From Colius striatus (taxonomy: Eukaryota; Chordata; Aves; Coliiformes; Coliidae), in contig NC_084760.1 in the NCBI RefSeq assembly GCF_028858725.1, positions 66,841,867-66,905,866 on the forward strand: a stretch of 64,000 nt of DNA. The letters are read 5' to 3'. A program made the position numbers and the translations under genes. The notes beneath the pieces were generated by a model that searched no databases, was not told where the DNA came from, and was given only the letters and a program-made list of their open reading frames with translations. This document shows, piece after piece, positions 52,658 to 64,000 of the stretch; position 1 is the first letter of the stretch, and each line of letters starts with the position of its first letter.

Positions 52658-55600
52658 AGCAGCAGTGAGAGCACAATGTGGCAGCTGAAGCAAGAGGGAC
52701 AAAAGCAAAAGGCAGGGGTAGAAATTAAGGCAGCAGAGACCACAGGTACGGGACATTGGTCTGGAACACAGTTCACACAAGGAACTGGCGAAAAACCAGC
52801 AACAAGAGCAAGAGGAACAGGCTGGGAGAGCAAGTGGCACACACAAAGGTTTATAACTGAAAAAATACATTTCATCAAGAAGTTGAAAATGAAGTCTGGA
52901 TCCCCAAATCTCCATATTTCTGTGTTTCTAGCAGTTAGTTCTGAATCCCACAGTCTGAGGTGTCCTTCTTGGGTATTTATGTGGTAGCCAACCTACAGAA
53001 ATGTAAGAGTTGACCATTGCTCCTGTTTCTTCGGGTAACAAACAGGAGGATCTCTGCTCTAGATCCAAGGCCACCACTTTGCTGGAAGCCACCGTGATCT
53101 CTGTGTGTTTGAGAAACACACAGAAACTTGTATTTTCATCTTTAAGGCATAGATATTAAATATATACTTGGGGGAAAAAAAGTGGCAAAATTACGACTCA
53201 ACCACTTTTATTTAAAACCACTTCTCTGATGGAAAATGATGGCTAAGACTTGATCTTTAGCTGAAAACTTCATTTCTGTTTGGATATGTCATTATGTGGC
53301 ATCATATATCAGGTGCCAATTATACCCAGCGGCTTCTAAATTCTCCTCAGCCAAAGGACTGAATTTCATGTCATTCCCAGAGCCACACGGAACAGTGTGA
53401 TCTCTGCTTTTCCACATTTGTGGTAAAAAACCCATGAGCCTCGTAAGAAACAAAGAGTTTGCTCAGGCATGGTGATGGCAGGAGCAAATGGAAGCATAAA
53501 AGCATGTGTCTCTCATCACTAATTTGTTCTGCGTATGCCCAACTTGTGATAGCTGCATCCTGATCCATCCTTGACAAGCAATGCTGACTGCAGCTTAAGC
53601 CAATGGGAGACATAAGACCGACAGCACTGAAGGATGAGCTCTGGTGCACCTTATCTGACAAGTTTTAAGGCATCCTCACTGCAGAGGGGACAAAACGTGA
53701 CATGTTATATCACTGCAAAACCTGGAGTCTTACTTCACACCTCTAACGAAGGTGGCTTTAAGCCAAGGTGCTGCTCTGCAAATGTCCTTCTGTCAGTTCT
53801 GTTGGGTGGAAAAGCATCCCTTAGGAACCACAAACCAGGCACTTAAAATTAGTAAATGTTTTTTTACCATGACCTACCTTTAGCTCCCCGTGTCCTGCTT
53901 CCAGTGTGGATAACAATATCACCTTTATTACAGGCTTGTCACAAAGAATTCATTAACGTTTGTAGGTAAGTCAGTTATGAGAGGGGAAAGCATCATAGAA
54001 AAGGCTGTAGGAAAGAGTCTTAATGTATCATTATCAGCTCAAGGAACACTGTAATGCACACAGATCACCCCATCTGGAAAGAAGAATGCTAGTCAATGAT
54101 GTATATATGACACACAGGCATCATGTATCCTCTTAATGAATGAGGAAAGGAGAAAACATTGCTTGTGAATAAGTAAACTAGAAACATACCAGAATGCATC
54201 TGCGTAAGGGAACGGTATGAAGCACTCCTCATCTGGCACTTTCTAATTCTTTATGACATAAACTACATGTATTTTTAACGTGGGGTTTTTTTTAGGTCAT
54301 GTCCTTAGCAAAAGACAGTTTAGACAAGTGATATGTTTCTGTAATCCAGTCCTAGGAACAAATGAAGAGGTTTATACAGCTAACAAAAGCTTACTCAATA
54401 ACCAAAATACTAACTGCAGAGGACTCCAGCTTCCACTATCACCACGTTATAACTAGGTCAGACTAAATAAAGCAGCAGATTTAGATTTTCAAAGGTAGTT
54501 ATGAATTTAATACGATTGAAGGCCAGATAAGGTTGCCAACTGAAAGAAGGGTCTCTGGGAACCCAAAAAGTATTATATTTTTCAGATGCCAAAGTTAAAC
54601 AGCAAGCCAGCACGAAGGTTTTTGCACTACGAAAGATACAGCAACAAGGTGCCTAAAGGATTCAAGCGTGAAGAAAATGTACTTGCAACCTAATGAGATC
54701 AGGCAAGCTGAAAAAAATAATTAAGATAAGCTGGTTTAGATAAAATAAGAATATTCAAAAGCTTTTCCAAATAGCTCTCATCTGGAAAAAAAAAAACCCA
54801 AACCAAAACAGGGGTGGATTGGAAGAGGAACAAATAAATGTATTCACTAAGAAGAAGGAAGATAATCCAGTGCCTACATCCTTAGCAAACTGAATTTTTG
54901 CTGTCGGGCACCCTTGGCCTGAAAGGACACGGGGTTTGTTGATGCTTTGAATTTACACTAGGGGTGTTTTTAAATGCCTTTGTTTTCATAAAAGCTGTCA
55001 GTCCTGCTTTATTTTTCACAGTCAACCTGGGCAGAAGTGGCATCATGACAACCAAGACACAAAGTTATCTTCTTGATTCCAATGCACAAAGCATTAACAT
55101 GCACATCAGGCTGGGTGAAAAAGTCAGTCCCCAGAGTAGCACGTAGACATGAATAAAGACTGGCAAAAGCTTCCTCCACTGTAAGAGGGTTTAAAACAAT
55201 TGTCACAGAGTCTGACGACATTTAAACTGTGAAAAAGCTATGTTGATCTAGGAACAGAACTGGAAATAATGCAAAGGTGGTGATTTCTTGAAGGGAAAAT
55301 CCCACAAACAAAGCTGGATTGTGTCAATAGAACTGCACCTTTAAACAATCCCGCTTTGTAATGGCAGCACCTTCCAGAACTCCAATTTTATATCCTGCTT
55401 CGGTTTGGATTCTGAATGATCCAAAAGTGCCGTAGTTTACTCAGGAGACTTCAGAGGTACAAACACATGAAGGAAAAAGGGGAAATGACAACTGGCAGAG
55501 TTCACACACTGAGGTGGTATTCCTGAACTGCGGTGGTACAGGTAGTTTCAGTGATTCCTGTGCTGCATTCTCTTTGCCCAAACTACTCTGTCCTGCAGTG

Positions 55601-55979
55601 TAGCACCCTTTCCATCGCCTTCTGTTGAAAACGTGGGGGTATTTCTGCAATCAGTGAGAGCAATAAAGCACTCTCTGAATAAACCTGGTATGAAGGAAGA
55701 GAGAGCTCTCTCTCAGATTAAGATATTTGAGTCACAGAGCACATACACTTTAGTTTGTTCAGCTGCAACCCTTAGAGATAAAGACTTTTGTTGCAAGGCT
55801 TGGCTGTGAGGATGTGAAGGGAATCACCTTGATGTGAAGAGGAGAGCACTTTTGTGCCATCGGGTAACTGAAATAACATCATCGCTACAGGAGAACTGCC
55901 TGCCCTACGCCTCGAGCATTTAATCAGCTTTCCCACTTGCTTTCACTGCATTTTATCCCCAGCCCCCAACCTCATCCTG

Positions 55980-60772
<4,793 letters not shown>

Positions 60773-62409
60773 AAGCAGGAAGATTCACCTCCAGGCTGCC
60801 CGAGGTTCTTCTGCCCTTCTCTCCCTGTAGCGCACCTCAGCGAGAACAACTGGAATCTCTGTGGATCCCTCTCTCTGAGGAGGAACACCACAGCTACCCC
60901 GACATGTGTTAAATTCACTTATTTTAACAGGCTGTCAGTACAAGTTACTCATGCAAATAACCACTTGAGTAAAGTGCTGTACTCTTAACTTTTGAAGAGT
61001 CCTCAGACATGCTTGACAGAAGTTTTCAATTTAATTTGCAAGGTGGGTGTTTTCAACTTACAAACTTAAGTTGGTAGCTTATAACTGGAATTTCGATCGT
61101 ATAAGACAGCAGTGACTTCCTGAGTTGTAATAACTTTGTAAGGGGGGAGGGAAGCCTCTGCTGTGGTGTAAATAGCTTTTTTGGTCAACAGTATTGATAA
61201 ATGCATTTGGAACAGGCATCTGGATGCACGCACATCCTCAGCGCTACTAAGCCTGCTTCTGCTTTTACCAGCTGCATCCAGTTTTGCACTGGGTGGATTG
61301 TTTACACAGTTGAATATGTTTTTTTTTCCTCCTTAAGCTAATTTTGTCCCAGCTTACAAGCTGTACATGTGATAGTGAATGTTATCAGCAGGGTTTTTTT
61401 TCTGTTGATCCAATTCACTTCCTTGGTACTGCCACTCGGCATTAACTTTTATACGGTTGCCTGGATTTCTTGCCTCAGTGTAGCTCTTTGACCTGCTAAA
61501 TTCTGTTCTGAAATGGGTTGCTCAGCTTTTACTGTACTGCGTAGTAAAAGCACAGATTCAAACATAGTCTGTCTGCCACTATGTGGCTCGGAATAACACG
61601 AACTCTTGTGTAAGTGTTCTACATCATATGAAGAATAAGGAAACCTCTCATATGACACAATGGGACAAACTGCAATATTTTATACGGGGTGAACTTTGTT
61701 TCTGTAAGGTAGACCACAGCTCTTTTTAAAAACGCAAAATAAGTATTTTGAGCACGTACTTTGCATATGTTAAAACTTTTTATACTAACTTGTTCTTTGA
61801 ACTATAACTTATTTTCGGTTTCAGAACTTACTAAAGCACTTGGTTAAGTCATTATTTCATAGCGTGTACATGTAATGCTTAAATCAGCTTGGAAAATAAG
61901 AATTGCCAACTACCTGAGTCTTCACCTTTCTCTGTTTTAAGTAAAATCAGCTCCCAACGCGATTTTAATTTCTTAACTTGAATTCTAAAGATTGCTGTAA
62001 AGCACAGTGCCTGAATCTTGACACAGCTAATAATTAAGGGCTTAAATCTCAAAGGGTTTTTGCATGGTTCATGTCTGGCATGCATACAGAAAGATCACAT
62101 TCTCGGGTAGCTCCTCTCTGAATTTTTAGCAAAGGCTAGGACGTTGCAGTGATAAAAGCCAAGAGACTTCCAGGATGGAGTTTTTGTGCATTCCCTCTAA
62201 AACTGACTTATTTTAGTGGAGTTTGAAGGCCACAAGAGTATAGACTGTGCTGTAATTGTGCATGTGTAGGAGTTCTTAATCTAGTCTGTGGCAATGGTTG
62301 GATTTTTTTCTTTAAAGTTAATTCTGATCTAATTACTTCACTCACTCAAAACTAAAATGAATGATAAAGCAAACACAAATAATCCAAACGGCTACATTGA
62401 TACTTAAAA

Positions 62410-62469
62410 AGTTGTGTGCGTACATGTGTAGATATGTATGAGTATATATACACACATGTACATACAACT
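62410..62469 (+). other. Strong 60-nt RNA hairpin in the FAM89A 3' UTR
   Basis: The two arms pair as follows: 62410-62415 with 62464-62469 (6 bp), 62416-62417 with 62462-62463 (2 bp, one a G-U), 62420-62429 with 62452-62461 (10 bp), and 62432-62435 with 62446-62449 (4 bp), leaving a 10-nt loop. A two-base bulge (62418-62419) and a 2x2 mismatch interrupt the stem. The core is the alternating GTACATGTGT and its complement. The size is like a short pre-miRNA, but nothing proves processing. Confidence 0.75.
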
Positions 62470-62587
62470 TTATGCTTTGACTTAAGAATGTATCAGCTCT
62501 GAATATTATTTGCTGTGCTTCTGGTATTTAGATGAGGCTTTTTCTAGCCTGTTGAAGTACTGCTATTTTCTTGCTCTTTCCTCAAAA

Positions 62588-62593
62588 AATAAA
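62588..62593 (+). other. FAM89A: Polyadenylation signal AATAAA of FAM89A
   Basis: A canonical AATAAA is followed after about 38 nt by a T/GT-rich stretch (ATGTTGTGTGG), the usual arrangement of signal, cleavage site and downstream element. Cleavage would be near 62,605-62,615. Confidence 0.75.
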
Positions 62594-62612
62594 AAGCATG
62601 ATGTTTGGCATA

Positions 62613-64000
62613 ACTTTTTTATGTTGTGTGGATTTTAATTTACCATTTCTCTGAATCCAAATCCTCTGCCCTTCTGAAACCCCCTTCCCCCTAAAAAACC
62701 CAGAAGTAGTCGTGGCCTCTGGACTGAAGCAAGCATTTCTTGTATTACAGTGAAAAAGGTGCTGCCTGCCTATGTTTGGAATTGGAATTTAGAAGTTGTG
62801 TGTTAATTGGATTTAACTTGTTTTCGAATTCAACAGAGAAAATCCCGTCTCTAAAAGAACTAAAGATTCTGTTTTCCTTACACAGTGCCATTCATTCACA
62901 GTCCTGGCAGTGAGAAAGGACTTGGGCAGAATTCACAGGACTTTCTCTTACATAAATGACACTTAAAATGCAAAATTTGTTATGTTTCAAGTTTTTATGC
63001 AGCATGCCTGTGTGTTGGGGAACGTGGAATGTTTGTCTGGTATTTGCTGTATCAAGAGAAGCATAAAAGTCTTAAGGCATCACTCCACAACGTTGTCTAC
63101 ACTAAAAAAAAAGGATGGATTAGGACTTGCTAAGTTTTCAGTACTTTGTCCCTTTTAATAACTTCTCTCCATGCAAGGAGTCTATCTAAGGCAAATTCAA
63201 ACGTTGTGAAGGCTGACTAGCCTAGACAAAGGTGTTAAAACCAGTATATGTATTATTAAGTCAGTAAGCAGTTGTTTCAGAGGCAGATTTCTCTGCCTGG
63301 TGCTTCAGCTGTGAGCTGTACCTCTTTACCACATTATGACAACATGAAGTGAGGAAACTGCACTGAAAGAGGTGCTTGTTGAGAAAGCGTAGCTTAGATA
63401 CTGAGTAATTGTTACATGCAGCTTCAAGTCAAGGTTTGGTTGTGTGCATGACAGAACAAGCTGTGTTACTATAAAAAAGTTGCTGCCCTTGGTCCAAACC
63501 ACATACCAACAACAATCCCTTTCCCATTTTTACTCCATAACCCCAACTTAAATTACACATAAATTTTAAGGATATCTTTTCAGAGTATAAGGAAAAAACT
63601 TCTTGAAAGCTTCCCTACCATGGGTAATTCTTCTCTGGCCTTTCTCTAGAGAGCCTGCAATGTGGCAAAGCTGTTAGAGCTAGCACAGACCTAATAATAC
63701 CTTATTTCTATTAAATTATTTTTTTTAACAACCCTCATTTTACTGCTATGACTACTATACAGTCATTACATTACAGTCTACTCCCTTGAAAATGCTCTTA
63801 GCCTACAAAAAGAGGAGTGTCTGGAAGAAGTGCTCCACTTTGGAGAAAGTGGGTGTCATAAAAAATGGATGGCTGGCACTCTGACAGCTCTAACAGATGC
63901 GCATTTAGGTTCAGCTTCAGCTCCCAGTTGGCCCTATTGATTTTAGTGGGGATGGACTTTGAAGCAGGAATCTTGTCCCTGAAATCATAATGGCTGCCTC
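62613..64000. other. Region downstream of FAM89A
   Basis: AT-rich sequence to the right edge with no exon, repeat family or long ORF that I can recognise. Confidence 0.7.

Larger units (their letters stand above)
30061..55950. other. Intergenic region between divergent TRIM67 and FAM89A
   Basis: I find no gene with recognisable domains or paired splice sites in these 26 kb. Contents that can be named are CR1 pieces (50528-51331, 51834-51892, 52590-52657), a probable retroviral LTR (48129-48600), an AT-rich block (44865-44946), a triple TTGTTCT repeat (33601-33620) and A-rich patches near 31440, 37400, 45410, 45738 and 54787. Several ORFs of 100-263 codons exist but lack recognisable homology. 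As the shared upstream region of two genes it may hold enhancers; that is inference. Confidence 0.75.
60773..62612 (+). other. FAM89A: FAM89A 3' UTR
   Basis: The stretch between the stop codon and the polyadenylation site has no other gene. It contains the in-frame relic of the longer C-terminus (60773-60877) and a strong RNA hairpin (62410-62469). The end is estimated from the AATAAA at 62588-62593 plus about 20 nt. Confidence 0.75.

Overview
The window is vertebrate nuclear DNA, almost certainly from a bird. Two split genes with mammalian-type exon structure can be read. The dispersed repeats are almost all chicken-repeat-1 (CR1) LINE fragments with the typical CR1 3' end (CCCTTCCAACCC, then ATTCTATGA units). 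Introns are compact, and the two promoters lie in very GC-rich islands. The species cannot be named from the sequence alone.

Positions 1-30,060 hold TRIM67 on the minus strand. Eight coding exons could be placed to the base, all with GT-AG borders and a continuous reading frame. They encode the RING finger, two B-boxes, coiled coil, COS box, fibronectin III domain and most of the SPRY domain (about 665 codons). The end of the SPRY domain is not in the window, so the gene runs off the left edge. Its introns hold several CR1 fragments, including an inverted CR1 pair in intron 5.

Positions 30,100-55,950 are a 26-kb intergenic stretch in which I find no convincing gene. It contains CR1 pieces, a probable endogenous retrovirus LTR with a decayed tRNA-Lys-type primer-binding site near 48.1-48.6 kb, an AT-rich block, and a few long but unrecognised ORFs (the longest is 263 codons at 42,889).

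Positions 55,980-62,610 hold FAM89A on the plus strand: CpG island, two coding exons separated by a 3.9-kb intron, a 1.8-kb 3' UTR and a clear AATAAA signal. TRIM67 and FAM89A are divergent neighbours, the same arrangement as I recall for human 1q42, which supports both calls.

The most interesting points are: (1) FAM89A stops at codon 137 where the human protein carries a Gln and 34 more residues, and an in-frame remnant resembling the human C-terminal tail is still visible in the 3' UTR; (2) a 60-nt, roughly 22-bp pre-miRNA-like hairpin sits in the FAM89A 3' UTR about 120 nt before the polyadenylation signal; (3) inverted CR1 copies in TRIM67 intron 5 could form long duplex RNA; (4) the degenerate retroviral LTR and primer-binding site. 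I did not find evidence for a wholly new multi-gene system.
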